Below, piece by piece: positions 44,862-54,079 of a stretch of 64,000 nt of DNA. The stretch is taken from NCBI GenBank assembly GCA_003574895.1, contig PJFB01000004.1, forward strand, positions 248,001-312,000, written 5' to 3'. A program made the translations under genes and the position numbers. Below the pieces are notes generated by a model. That model saw nothing but the letters and a program-made list of their open reading frames with translations, did not search any database and was not told the DNA's origin. The DNA is from Geobacter sp. GTDB taxonomy: Bacteria; Desulfobacterota; Desulfuromonadia; Geobacterales; Pseudopelobacteraceae. Numbering within the stretch: position 1 is the stretch's first letter; the number at the start of each line of letters is the position of its first letter.

Positions 44862-46352
44862 TCATTTATCTATCTGTGCCCTTTGCAGCCGGCCGCTGTA
44901 GTCCCGGTACACCACCTTGATCCGGCTGAAGAAGTCGATGGCGCCGCCCTTGCCACCGGCCTCGGGATGGCCCGAGCCTGAGTGCCGCCAGCCGCCGAAG
45001 GGGAGTTGGACCTCGGCACCGATGGTGGAGGCGTTGATGTAGACGATCCCTGTTTGCAGCTCCCGCTCGGCCCGGGCGGTCGTGTTCACATCCTGGCTGT
45101 AGATGGCCGAGGAGAGGCCAAAGGGGAGGCTGTTGACAATCTCAACCGCCTCTTCGAGGCACGAGCAGGACAGGACGCTCACCACCGGGCCGAAGATCTC
45201 TTCCCGGGCGATGCGCATCCCCGGCGTTACGCCGGCAAAGACAGTGGGCTGAACAAAGAAACCATGGGCAAGCTCGCCATCCACGGCCCTGATGCCTCCG
45301 GTCATCAGCCGCGCCCCCTCCTCCTGGCCGATAGCGATATAATCCAGGACCTTGCGCCCCTGGGCTTCGTTGATCAGCGGGCCCACCTGGGTTTCCGCCG
45401 TGAGTCCGTTGCCAAGCCGCATCCGTTCGGCCCGCTCGCAGAGCTGCGCCACAAAGCGCTCCTGCACCCGCTCATGTACGATAACGCGGCTGGCAGCGGT
45501 GCAACGTTGGCCGCTGGTGCCGAAACCGCCCCAGAGGACCCCTTCCAGTGCCAGTTCAGGGTCGGCGTCGTCCATGACGATGATGGCGTTCTTGCCCCCC
45601 ATCTCCAGGGCCAGGGGGCGGTGCAGCTCGGCCATCATCCGCTCCAGTCGCTCCCCGGCAGCGCAGGAACCGGTAAAGGAGACCGCATCCACCCCCGGAT
45701 AGGTCACGAGATATTCCCCCACTTCCTCGCCCGGCCCGCAGACCAGGTTGACCACGCCGGGCGGGACCCCGGCCTCCTCCAGGATGCCCACCAGGGCCGC
45801 GGCGCAGGCCGGCGTATCCGACGACGGTTTGAGGATAACGGTATTGCCGCAGATCAGTGCTGCAAACAGTTTCCAGGACGGTATGGCGATGGGGAAGTTC
45901 CAGGGGGTGACCAGGGCCGTTACCCCCAGTGGCTCATGCAGGCTTTTGCAATCCTTGTCGGGAAGCTCGGACGGCACAGTTTCGCCCTGGAGCCGGCGCC
46001 CCTCGCCGGCCATGTAAAAGGAGATGTCGATGGCCTCCTGCACGTCGCCCAGCCCCTCGCTGATGACCTTACCCATTTCCCTGGTCACCAGCTCGCCCAA
46101 GCGCTGCTTGTTCTTGATCAGCAGTCCTCCGGCCCGGAAGAGGATCTCGCCCCGGCGCGGCGCAGGCAGGGAACGCCAGGCCGGAAATGCCGCGCGTGCC
46201 GCCTCTACGGCCCGGTCCACATCGGCACACCCCGCTAGGGGCGCCTCGGCCACCACCTCGCGCACATCGGCCGGATTGCGGCTGGCAAACCGCTTCCCGC
46301 TTTCAGCCTCGCACCAGGTACCACCAATGAAGTTCCGGATCATGATTGTCAT
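44862..46352 (-). CDS. NAD(P)-dependent aldehyde dehydrogenase
   Basis: This ALDH-superfamily enzyme has 496 residues. The catalytic Cys lies in GTSGQRCTAASR near residue 287, the general base Glu in LEMGGKNAIIV near 253, and the nucleotide-binding VTPWNFP near 150 with SFTGS near 230. The closest groups by eye are succinate- or alpha-ketoglutarate-semialdehyde dehydrogenases. The 120-base gap to the GCDH-like gene contains CGCAAAG/CTTCGCG repeats typical of intergenic palindromes. The two genes may be co-regulated. Confidence 0.9.
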   Translation of the reverse strand: MTIMIRNFIGGTWCEAESGKRFASRNPADVREVVAEAPLAGCADVDRAVEAARAAFPAWRSLPAPRRGEILFRAGGLLIKNKQRLGELVTREMGKVISEGLGDVQEAIDISFYMAGEGRRLQGETVPSELPDKDCKSLHEPLGVTALVTPWNFPIAIPSWKLFAALICGNTVILKPSSDTPACAAALVGILEEAGVPPGVVNLVCGPGEEVGEYLVTYPGVDAVSFTGSCAAGERLERMMAELHRPLALEMGGKNAIIVMDDADPELALEGVLWGGFGTSGQRCTAASRVIVHERVQERFVAQLCERAERMRLGNGLTAETQVGPLINEAQGRKVLDYIAIGQEEGARLMTGGIRAVDGELAHGFFVQPTVFAGVTPGMRIAREEIFGPVVSVLSCSCLEEAVEIVNSLPFGLSSAIYSQDVNTTARAERELQTGIVYINASTIGAEVQLPFGGWRHSGSGHPEAGGKGGAIDFFSRIKVVYRDYSGRLQRAQIDK

Positions 46353-46771
46353 GGCCCACCTCCGCTCCGCACCTTGCAGCCGGCCGGATAAATGCCGGTC
46401 TTTTTTGTAATTAGAACAGAATTATCCGCTATTACAAGGGAGCGGCAACTTGACGGGACCTGCAATGGTGGTGCTTGGCCCTATGCCGCTGTTTGTCTTG
46501 CTGAAGTGCCGGAATTCGATGAAGGGTTGCGTAGCGGGGTCAACGAGGCGAATCGTAGTTACAGTTGCTTGATCAACTTCAAGGAGAACTGGGGTGGGTA
46601 TCCATGGCGGGTTGCTTTGACTAGTTTCCCATGGATGGCTTGCAAGGTGCATTCTAAATAAGCCACATGCTGAAAAAGCATGCAGATTTGCATAGAAGGG
46701 TTCTTAATTCCCCATGCAGTGAGGAGCCCGGCCATTATAGCCTCGAAACCCATCCACAATCTGCGGCGTCG
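46353..46771. other. Intergenic region without convincing genes
   Basis: 419 bases with overlapping short ORFs on both strands, none with a ribosome-binding site or recognisable sequence. Composition is AT-richer than the dehydrogenase genes. Confidence 0.35.
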
Positions 46772-47089
46772 TTAAAATTTTCGAGATCTTTCATTCGCGG
46801 ATAACACGTCCAGTTCCGCGCCATTATTGATAGCCCGCACAGTTTGATACATTTTCCAGCCCAAGCCGGTTATCTCTAAGTCATGCCCTATTAGTGCGTA
46901 TTTGATGCCACAGGGAACTTCATTTTCATCGGACCACATTGCCAAGGTAAAGCCATGAAAAGCCATCTGAGAAATCCAAAATCTCCACTGTTGATTCAAC
47001 CTCTTCGCTCCCAGATCATTGAGCAACAAGTAGTTGACATACCAGATAAAAGTGCCTACAGACACGCCCATCAAAACAAGCCCTGCCAT
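46772..47089 (-). CDS. Hypothetical small membrane protein
   Basis: The 105-residue ORF has one clear N-terminal membrane segment (about 2-24) and an amphipathic remainder. The start at 47089 follows GGAGAGGAGATCCATT, a good ribosome-binding site, whereas an upstream extension lacks one. No family was recognised. Base composition is lower in GC than nearby metabolic genes. It lies with other small unrecognised membrane ORFs. Confidence 0.5.
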   Translation of the reverse strand: MAGLVLMGVSVGTFIWYVNYLLLNDLGAKRLNQQWRFWISQMAFHGFTLAMWSDENEVPCGIKYALIGHDLEITGLGWKMYQTVRAINNGAELDVLSANERSRKF

Positions 47090-47198
47090 AATGGATCTCC
47101 TCTCCTTACATTTGCTCGACCGGAACGGAAAAGTTGTCTCAGACCTACCGGTCAATGCTTTAGCCTGTTCGGTCTTTCTACGCTGCCACTCCTGCCAT

Positions 47199-47617
47199 TT
47201 AACCGAACCACCATGAAGTTTTCAGGGGAGATGGTCGGGATTTGGTGCAACTAAATGGCACTTCTTTACAAGGATACGTTCGAATAGTCAGCGGCTTCCG
47301 TAAAATAGCTTCCCAGACAAAGACACTCATTAATATTGCGCCAAATGCCATTTGGCCATTTTCATCTCTCCACGAAATAGATAATGCATAGAGCAAGCCA
47401 CAATTATGGGGAAAGGGATTAACGCCAATTTTATTAAATAGATGTTAGGCGGTTTTGAGTGTGATATAACTTTGTAAATTTTGAGTAAACAGAAACGCTC
47501 CCCCGTTGATTGATTTCCAAGATAATAGAGGAAACAGGGAAGCATCTCCATTTTGGTAATTTCATACCAGGCAGCGCCTTCATGAACTTCCCTGGGCAAG
47601 AAAATCGTAATCGCCAT
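47199..47617 (-). pseudogene. Possible frameshifted membrane-protein gene
   Basis: Two minus-strand ORFs in different frames (47330-47617 and 47199-47396) overlap. The first ends in a membrane-like segment (KLALIPFPIIVAC). The second, read from about the same place, continues plausibly (LLYALSISWRDENGQMAFG, then a hydrophobic SVFVWEAIL). One indel near 47395-47405 would join them into a protein of about 135 residues. No family was recognised, so this could also be non-coding. Confidence 0.3.
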
Positions 47618-48065
47618 GAAATTCATCAATGACTTTTACAAAACATTCGTACTTCATGCCGTGGCCGCCCACTTCAACAACGGCCTGCTCCCCCCTGCGT
47701 TTCTATTTCTTTGCCTCGCAATCTTCATGCACGACCCGTTTTTTGAGCGGACCGTCATCCATCTCATCATTTTTGCCGTTACCATGATTCCGGTCTCGTT
47801 CTTATCAGGGGTTCGGGACTGGCGCACTAAGTTTCACGGCGCTCGAGCCGCCATTTTTTACCGGAAAATGTGGCTTACGGGTCTCCTATTTCTCCTTGTT
47901 GCGAGCGCTGTGCTTATTCGCCTTAACCATCCGGATGTGCTCTTCCACAAAGGGGTGCTTACCTGGCTTTACGTCGGATGCGTCGGAGGGGCACTGCCGG
48001 TGGTTGTCCTGCTAGGGCATTATGGGGGAATACTGGCCTTTCGCTGGAAGCAAATGAACGGCTAA
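47616..48065 (+). CDS. Four-helix membrane protein, DUF2231-like
   Basis: The 149-residue product has four hydrophobic segments (about 23-40, 45-65, 84-102, 115-138). His residues at helix ends (HAVAAHF near 14, HLIIF near 49, HYGGILAF near 135) recall DUF2231-type predicted heme- or quinone-linked membrane proteins. No ribosome-binding site of note precedes the ATG. Function unknown. Confidence 0.6.
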   Translation: MKFINDFYKTFVLHAVAAHFNNGLLPPAFLFLCLAIFMHDPFFERTVIHLIIFAVTMIPVSFLSGVRDWRTKFHGARAAIFYRKMWLTGLLFLLVASAVLIRLNHPDVLFHKGVLTWLYVGCVGGALPVVVLLGHYGGILAFRWKQMNG

Positions 48066-48392
48066 GGAATTAAACTGAAGGCCATATTCAATTACAGAAC
48101 GCAATCAAGCTAGGCCCAGTTGAACACACGCCGCACACGTCGCACTATATGGCATGAATATCCTACAAATCACACGCTGCCACGCAACCCCTGCCATGGG
48201 AACCCGCCACTTAACAATCCAACGTTGAAACAATTTGACAGCCAGCCCTTCTGATATAAAATTTTATTAATTTTATTTAAGGAAACCACCCTCTAGCAGA
48301 ATGGCGTTAACGTCGTGCAAAGCACAACAGATCCCGATGGGCAGGCACCGAGAGTTAGACAACCCGCAGTCGAACTTCAAGGAGGATTTCCC
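48066..48392. other. Intergenic region before the hydrolase cluster
   Basis: 327 bases; an AT-rich stretch TATAAAATTTTATTAATTTTATTTAAGG at about 48253-48281 (longest run quoted is shorter in practice, since it falls into A/T blocks) could be the promoter of the following gene. The ribosome-binding site AAGGAGGATTTCCC ends at 48392. No ORF of merit. Confidence 0.4.
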
Positions 48393-49325
48393 ATGAAAAG
48401 ATTTGTCATTACCGTCACCATGATGCTCGCAACGCTCTCCGTTTCCACCTCCGCTTTTCCCTGGGGCTCGGCCACCCATGCCCATATCGACGGCCAGCTT
48501 GGCAAGATCACGCTCTTTGATGCCCAGGAACGATACGGGGGCATGGGAGCGGATGTTTTCAACTTCATGTTCACCAACCCCGCCATTGCCACTTACCTCT
48601 ATGGGCAAAGCCATACTGAGTTCATGAAGGTATGGGATGCGGCGCGAAAACCGGCTGAGAAGGCACTCGCTTTTGGCTTTGTCAGCCACAACGACGTGTG
48701 GGGCGCGGACATGACAGCCCACCACAACGGCCTCACATTCGGCCAAGGACAGGGTTACGTCATTGCCAAGGCAGAAATCCTGAAAGGGATGCTGAACCAG
48801 GTCCCCGAATTCGCCGCACTTGAACTGCCTGATCCAGTGGTCATGGAAATAGCCCATAATTTTGTGGAATACGGCACCGATATCCTGCTGAAACGCAGCG
48901 ATCCGCTGATCGGCCATAAGATGATCATCTCGGCGCTAGTGCGAAGACCGGATTTCCCGGCCCTCCTGATCAAGGCCTATGGCGAGGGACTTGCCGCAAC
49001 TGCCGGCATTTCCAGGCTAGAGGCGGCACAACTCATCACCACCACCGAGATGGAATTCCGCAAGACTATCATCTCTTACGGTCAGGCCCTGACCCTGGAC
49101 GAGGCCACGGCGGTCCAACTGCTTTCCGAACAGATGGCAGCGCTTGCCGTGGGCTTCCTAAATGCCTATGGGATTGTTCTTCCAGACGGACTTGACCTGG
49201 TCCCCCTCCTCAACCTGGGGATTTCACAGGCCATGGTCCTGTGCGCCTCGGATTTCCAGGGAGAACTGGCGGCAACGGTTGATGAGGTGAGGCAGCAACT
49301 TAAGGAGCACAAGATCAGGTATTGA
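48393..49325 (+). CDS. Exported zinc-dependent phospholipase C-like protein
   Basis: The 310-residue product has a signal peptide (1-21) and then FPWGSATHAHI. This gives a Trp at the mature N-terminus and a nearby His, as in zinc phospholipase C/S1-P1 nuclease-fold enzymes whose first residue binds zinc. Further likely metal ligands are in VSHNDVWGADMTAHH near residue 97-112 and in IAHNFVEYGTD near 155. By fold it could cleave phospholipids or nucleic acids. It heads a run of genes for secreted hydrolases, each with its own strong ribosome-binding site. The start at 48393 is set by AAGGAGG. Confidence 0.65.
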   Translation: MKRFVITVTMMLATLSVSTSAFPWGSATHAHIDGQLGKITLFDAQERYGGMGADVFNFMFTNPAIATYLYGQSHTEFMKVWDAARKPAEKALAFGFVSHNDVWGADMTAHHNGLTFGQGQGYVIAKAEILKGMLNQVPEFAALELPDPVVMEIAHNFVEYGTDILLKRSDPLIGHKMIISALVRRPDFPALLIKAYGEGLAATAGISRLEAAQLITTTEMEFRKTIISYGQALTLDEATAVQLLSEQMAALAVGFLNAYGIVLPDGLDLVPLLNLGISQAMVLCASDFQGELAATVDEVRQQLKEHKIRY

Positions 49326-49379
49326 AGTACACAGGAAAAGATCTGGTTTATGGAAACACGTAACCAAGGAGGAGACACT

Positions 49380-51353
49380 ATGAGTCGCATCATGCAGAAG
49401 AGGTCCGACAGATTGGAGCAAATCGCCCGTTGGGCAATGATCACGATCATCATGGTCATCGGCACAAGCCAGGGCACGTGGGCAGCGGTGACCAGAGCAA
49501 CCCTGAGTCCCGCCCAGAAAGTCTATTCGGGCGACTGTCCCGGCAAGATCGTCTTCAACGGCACCATAACCGTGAACGCCCCGGGCACCGTAAGCTATGT
49601 CTTCACCCGCAGCGACGGTGCCACGGATACCCGCATCAAGAAGCTCTTATTCCGTGCTGCCGGCAGCAAGCCGGTCTCGACCACCTGGACCCTCGGCGGG
49701 GCAACGCTGCCCAACTACAAGGGGTGGCAGGCAATCAAAATTCTATCTCCAAATCCGCTGAACTCGAGGCACGCGGAGTTCGAGGTCCATTGCGATCCAC
49801 CCGCCAACAGCGCCAAGGCCGCCCACGGCAATACCGACTGGCATATCGATACCGCCAATGAATTCCTGTTCTGCAAGGACATGGCCGGCAGCACCACAAC
49901 GGCCAATTGCGCTCCAGCCAGTTGGACCAAGAACCACATTCACGTCGGGCTGACCAACACTGCGGCGTACTACAACGACAAGGCCCGTGTCGCCACCGGG
50001 AACGACACCGATTCCGGCAACGGCATCGACAAACCGATGCTCTTTTTCTACGCGGGCCACGGCAACCCGACCACATGGAACACCCTGGGCGACAACGGCC
50101 ATCAGACCAACGTGCTCCTCGGCAACATCCTCGGCAATGGCCAGTTGCGCTACTTCTGGCAATGCTCCTGCGAGACCTTCGCCCATGGGCCAAGGGTCTG
50201 CAGCAGTGGCGACTGCGACTATTCCGAACCCCAGAATTTCGATGGTTCGGCGGATTCGGCAACCATGCGCAACGTATTCGAGCGCTGGGGACCAGCCATC
50301 GGCGACGACCTGAGGATGGCCTGCGGTGTATCGACCCTTGCCTACTGCCACGAGGGGAACGTCAACGCTATCTGGAACAGATTCAACAACGAGGGGCGCT
50401 CGGTGGCGGAATCGTTCATCCTCGGCCTGGGCAGCAGCAGCGTCAAACCGATCTGCATGACCCGGGGCGGCGCGAACATAGCCGATACGCCGCTCTATGA
50501 CCTGACCTTCACCAATAGGCGCAACAGTTCCGGCACCGGCTATCTCCACATACTCTACTCCGGCGGCACCCAAACCGACCCACCCATGATTATCTGGAGG
50601 CCGGAGCTGATCCCTCTCAAGCTCTGGCGGGTGCGCATACTGCCACCCGGCGACCCGGTTGAATTCAAGCGCCGCCTAGTGGTCAGGAACAAGGTCGAAC
50701 AGCTCAGCGACCCCCAACTGGCCGGCGCCTCGGCCATCATCAAGCGGAACATGGAGAATGGCACTGTCAGCATACGGGCAATCGGTGCAGCGACACTGAA
50801 GGCACAGCGCAGCGTCAGGACAGAGGCCGAGCAGCGCAAAACAGCCCTGGAGTTTATCCGCCGGATCGGTTGGCTCGACACAGACGCCGGAGCGGTGCAA
50901 GTCACCCAGATGCTTACGGCCAGCATGGCGGACACCGGTAAGAAAAGCCCGATCACGCCGGGCAAAAAGGATGTCGTAGTCAGCATCATCCAACGGGTTC
51001 GTAACGGCGACCAGACCATCGACCTCCTGGGGACCGGCGGCCGGGTCTCCGTAACCCTGGCCCCAAGCGGCGAGGTGCTGGCAGCGGCCCGCACCTGGAG
51101 ACAGACGGAACTGACCAAGGAGCAGGTCGCAATCAAACCCTATGAACGCGCCCAGAAAGAGGCAATGAAAAAACTCGTCAACGCAGCTGCCTACAAGCTC
51201 GCCGAATGGCGCTTCGGCTACAAACAGACAGCAGCGGCCGCAAACCGGAACGAACTGCCGGTCGTCTATGAATTCGACTTTGTACCGAAAGACCGTGAAA
51301 AGCTGCTCGATTATCCGCCCCAGCAGATTGAGATCGCGGCGGAGGAACGGTAG
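49380..51353 (+). CDS. Secreted caspase-fold-like protein (DUF6345-like)
   Basis: The 657-residue product has a signal segment (about 16-36) and an Ig-like beta domain (about 38-137, with a Cys pair). A central domain (about 150-400) follows, in which LFFYAGHGNP puts a His at 227 and LRYFWQCSCETFAHG puts Cys at 262 and 264. A His-Gly after one hydrophobic strand and a Cys after the next is the pattern of clan CD (caspase/gingipain) peptidases. The C-terminal ~200 residues are unfamiliar. I infer a secreted Cys peptidase or a degenerate relative. A relic of its 3' end lies at 53846. AAGGAGGAGACACT precedes the start. Confidence 0.55.
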   Translation: MSRIMQKRSDRLEQIARWAMITIIMVIGTSQGTWAAVTRATLSPAQKVYSGDCPGKIVFNGTITVNAPGTVSYVFTRSDGATDTRIKKLLFRAAGSKPVSTTWTLGGATLPNYKGWQAIKILSPNPLNSRHAEFEVHCDPPANSAKAAHGNTDWHIDTANEFLFCKDMAGSTTTANCAPASWTKNHIHVGLTNTAAYYNDKARVATGNDTDSGNGIDKPMLFFYAGHGNPTTWNTLGDNGHQTNVLLGNILGNGQLRYFWQCSCETFAHGPRVCSSGDCDYSEPQNFDGSADSATMRNVFERWGPAIGDDLRMACGVSTLAYCHEGNVNAIWNRFNNEGRSVAESFILGLGSSSVKPICMTRGGANIADTPLYDLTFTNRRNSSGTGYLHILYSGGTQTDPPMIIWRPELIPLKLWRVRILPPGDPVEFKRRLVVRNKVEQLSDPQLAGASAIIKRNMENGTVSIRAIGAATLKAQRSVRTEAEQRKTALEFIRRIGWLDTDAGAVQVTQMLTASMADTGKKSPITPGKKDVVVSIIQRVRNGDQTIDLLGTGGRVSVTLAPSGEVLAAARTWRQTELTKEQVAIKPYERAQKEAMKKLVNAAAYKLAEWRFGYKQTAAAANRNELPVVYEFDFVPKDREKLLDYPPQQIEIAAEER

Positions 51354-51468
51354 GGGCGATGGAAGCCTGGCTGTTATCGAACTCCGGCGTAGCAGGGAGT
51401 TATCTACCGGCGAATTCCAGAGGGCAAGAGCGATGCATTTATTTTAAAGAGAACAAGTGGAGGGCATT

Positions 51469-52263
51469 ATGCTGAGAAGATTTCTGTTGGTGGTGATGAT
51501 CGCCAGTCTGGCAACCGGAGCGTTTGCGGCCCAGGGAGGGACGCAACCGGGTAAGTTCGATTACTATGTTTTTTCACTGAGCTGGCAGCCAGCCTTCTGC
51601 GAGACCCATCCGGACAAGAAAGAGTGTAACACCTGGAAAGAGGGAGACTTTGACACAAAAAATCTGGTGTTGCACGGACTCTGGCCCAGTCGGTTCCATG
51701 ACCGCAAACACAGCTACGGCTATTGCGGCGTGCCCAACAAGGTGAAGAAACAGGACAACACCTCCAACTGGTGCAACATGACGTTTCCCGACCTGTCGCA
51801 AAGCACCATCGACAAGTTGAAGGAGGTCATGCCTGGCTACCAATCGTGCCTGGAGAACCACGAATGGTACAAACACGGCGTTTGCTCGGGTATGGAAGCC
51901 GACAGTTATTTCGCCACCGCGGCCCGCTTCGTGGAGAATATGGCCGACACCGGGCTCGGTACGTTTCTCAGCAGCAACGTCGGCAAGGACGTGGAGCTCG
52001 GCGATCTTCAGGCAGCCGCCAGGCGGGATTACGGCGATAAGGCCGCCAACATCAGGTATATCTGCCAGAACGGCATGCTCGGCGAGGTGAGAATGTACCT
52101 GAAAAAGGCTCTTCCGGAACATGCCGGAATCACCGCCGATCTCCTCATCGCCCCAGATGCCTCGGAAAAGAGCAACTGCGGGAAGCAAGTCCGCATCGAC
52201 ACATTCGGCACTGTCGACGACAAGGGACAGGACGACCGCAAGAAAAAACGAAGACACCATTGA
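51469..52263 (+). CDS. Ribonuclease T2
   Basis: This secreted endoribonuclease has 264 residues with a signal peptide (1-20). Both catalytic segments are intact: CAS I in LVLHGLWPSR (His69) and CAS II in NHEWYKHGVC (Glu132, Lys135, His136). Eight or more Cys fit the family's disulfides. A basic tail (DRKKKRRHH) closes the protein. The start at 51469 follows GTGGAGGGCATT. It would degrade RNA outside the cytoplasm, releasing nucleotides or acting as a toxin. Confidence 0.92.
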   Translation: MLRRFLLVVMIASLATGAFAAQGGTQPGKFDYYVFSLSWQPAFCETHPDKKECNTWKEGDFDTKNLVLHGLWPSRFHDRKHSYGYCGVPNKVKKQDNTSNWCNMTFPDLSQSTIDKLKEVMPGYQSCLENHEWYKHGVCSGMEADSYFATAARFVENMADTGLGTFLSSNVGKDVELGDLQAAARRDYGDKAANIRYICQNGMLGEVRMYLKKALPEHAGITADLLIAPDASEKSNCGKQVRIDTFGTVDDKGQDDRKKKRRHH

Positions 52264-52363
52264 AAAACACCCGCCCAAATAAAGAATTACAGAAATCAGC
52301 GCACAAATGCTGATTGCAGCAATCCGATCAATGGAGCTGCATAAATAAAATGGAGGTCTAAAT

Positions 52364-52675
52364 ATGGCACTAACAAAAATCGATGCATACGAGGTGATGT
52401 ATTCAGCCAATTCATTTGTTCCTAGAATTTGGTTGAAGAATGGGGGCAAGTATATCGGCCAGTTGATATTCAAACCAAATGGATCGGCACTGCCTGCAGA
52501 TAATATGCAAGGTTCGCAGGTAAACCTTTATTATCATTTGGACGATTTTCAGAACACAATAGATCTTCTGAGAAACGAAGCCCCGATGTTTCTCCTATTC
52601 AGCGGTTCAGGCGGTGGATTCGAGAATGGCATCAAGACTACAGAAGAGTTAGTTGGCGAGGGAGAGAAGAAATAG
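52364..52675 (+). CDS. Hypothetical small protein upstream of the metacaspase
   Basis: The 103-residue product has no signal peptide. It looks like a compact alpha+beta protein: it begins ALTKIDAYEV, has paired hydrophobic strands (PRIWLKNGGKYIGQLIF) and a Gly-rich end (LLFSGSGGGFENG). TGGAGGTCTAAAT gives it a good ribosome-binding site. No family was recognised. Its place between RNase T2 and the metacaspase suggests a partner or inhibitor, but this is only inference. Confidence 0.55.
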   Translation: MALTKIDAYEVMYSANSFVPRIWLKNGGKYIGQLIFKPNGSALPADNMQGSQVNLYYHLDDFQNTIDLLRNEAPMFLLFSGSGGGFENGIKTTEELVGEGEKK

Positions 52676-52917
52676 GGCAAACGCAATGAATGCAATGGGT
52701 TGCGTCTCAGCATCTGACAAAAAAACTTGTACCGTGTTGAGACCCGCCCCTTAAGTACGCACTTGTTCGAAGGCAACGGAGACCGGGGCATTCATACCGG
52801 AATGGCGGAAGGGTTGTTCTGGCCCGCCCTACGGCTTTGGAGACAAATGGCAATCTTGGTCCAATCAGCAGTTAACGTCCAGAACACAACAGATTCCAAT
52901 CAATCAGGAGGCTAAAC

Positions 52918-53745
52918 ATGTCAATCCGTAAAGCACTTTGCGTTGGTATCAATGTTTTCAAGAATTATCCCGGAAGCACCCTGCACGGTTGTGTCAATGA
53001 CGCCAACCAGATGGTCGGTGTTCTTGAAAAATATCTTGGTTTCAAAGCGGCAGACATCAAGGTATTGACCGATGCGCAGGCCACCAAGCAGGCGATTATG
53101 ACTGAGTTGACTGCCATGGTCAATGGCGCCAAGACCGGCAAGTACGCTTATCTGGTATTCAGCTTGTCGAGCCACGGTACCCAGGTGCCTGACAAAAACG
53201 GGGATGAGCAAGACCATTATGACGAGGCGTTCTGCCCCTATGATCTGGCGGCAAAAAGCGGCCAATGGGACCCGAAGCACGTCCTTGTTGACGATGAATT
53301 GCATGACCTCTTTGCTCAGGTGCCAGATAACGTGTTGGTGGAAGTGTACCTGGACACATGTCACTCCGGAACCGGGTTAAAAGCCGTGGACCTCATGCCG
53401 GATCGCCGCCCCCGCTATATTGCTCCGCCATCCATGGAAGCATGTGAGAAGGTAGTAGCTCTCATGCCCCGCGGCATACGTCGCCGCATGACGGAAAAGG
53501 CCGCCAAGAATGTCATACTCTGGGCCGCCTGTCGAGACAACCAGACCAGTGCCGATGCCTATATCGGCGGCGCCTATCACGGCGCTTTCACCTATTATTG
53601 GGTCAAGGAAATCACTGCCGCTAACAACAAAATATCAAGGAGCGATTTACTCAAAAAAGTGAATGCGGATCTCAAGGGCAACCATTACTCTCAGGTTGCA
53701 CAGCTTGAATGTCCGGCCACCCAGCGAAAGATCGCCCCGGAATAG
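52918..53745 (+). CDS. Metacaspase (caspase family, peptidase C14)
   Basis: The 275-residue product is a single caspase-like domain without prodomain. The catalytic His86 lies in LSSHGTQV and Cys148 in YLDTCHSGTG; CVGINVFKNYPG at the start and NDANQM near 27 are also typical. Metacaspases cleave after Arg or Lys. No signal peptide is seen, so it should act in the cytoplasm, unlike its exported neighbours. TCAGGAGGCTAAAC precedes the ATG. The 240 bases upstream hold no gene. Confidence 0.9.
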   Translation: MSIRKALCVGINVFKNYPGSTLHGCVNDANQMVGVLEKYLGFKAADIKVLTDAQATKQAIMTELTAMVNGAKTGKYAYLVFSLSSHGTQVPDKNGDEQDHYDEAFCPYDLAAKSGQWDPKHVLVDDELHDLFAQVPDNVLVEVYLDTCHSGTGLKAVDLMPDRRPRYIAPPSMEACEKVVALMPRGIRRRMTEKAAKNVILWAACRDNQTSADAYIGGAYHGAFTYYWVKEITAANNKISRSDLLKKVNADLKGNHYSQVAQLECPATQRKIAPE

Positions 53746-53754
53746 GATGGCAAT

Positions 53755-53828
53755 GGGGGCGCCCTTTGTATATTTGTATTACAGGAAAAGCGGCGGTCAT
53801 ATGTAAACATATAAAGGGCGTCCCCAAA
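53755..53828. repeat. Inverted-repeat unit after the metacaspase gene (MITE-like)
   Basis: GGGGGCGCCCTTTGTATAT at the left and ACATATAAAGGGCGTCCCC at the right are imperfect inverted copies about 36 bases apart. The unit is about 74 bases long, could fold into a hairpin and lies directly before a gene relic. It might be a small non-autonomous mobile element or simply a terminator. Confidence 0.5.
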
Positions 53829-53845
53829 AACCAAAGACCCGATCA

Positions 53846-53976
53846 AGCAGACAGCCGCGAGCGCAAACCAGAACGAATTGTCAGTCGTCTATGAATTCGA
53901 CTTCTTGCCGAAAGACCGCGAAAAGCGGCTCGATTATCCTCACCAGCAGATAAAGATAGTGGCGGAGGAACGGTAG
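53846..53976 (+). pseudogene. Relic copy of the 3' end of the caspase-like gene
   Basis: In one frame the sequence reads KQTAASANQNEL, VVYEFDFLPKDREK and so on to AEER and a stop. About 37 of 43 residues match the C-terminus of the protein encoded at 49380-51353. No start or earlier part is present, so this is a leftover of a duplication or recombination. Confidence 0.85.
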
Positions 53977-54006
53977 GTTTTGACAGTAAAGATGAAAATG
54001 AAAGCT

Positions 54007-54055
54007 GGACGCTGTTAGCCAGTTTTTTGCATTAGAAAAATGACTGACAGCGTCC
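54007..54055. repeat. Hairpin between relic and EEP gene
   Basis: A perfect nine-base inverted repeat GGACGCTGT/ACAGCGTCC with a loop of 31 bases that itself has weak complementarity (TTTTTTGCATTAGAAAAA). It may be part of an old mobile-element end. Confidence 0.5.
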
Positions 54056-54079
54056 CCTGATGCCACTTGGGAGGGAACT

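Noticed and set aside
44982-46238. Plus-strand 418-residue frame opposite the aldehyde dehydrogenase
   Set aside because: It is a shadow of the ALDH gene, whose catalytic Cys and Glu are in place on the minus strand.
46392-46759. Three short overlapping frames between the aldehyde dehydrogenase and the next gene
   Set aside because: No ribosome-binding sites, no recognisable sequence, and mutual overlap on both strands.
52796-52820. Sigma-54-like sequence upstream of the metacaspase
   Set aside because: TGGCGGAAGGGTTGTT lacks the invariant GC of the -12 element, so it was not counted as a promoter.
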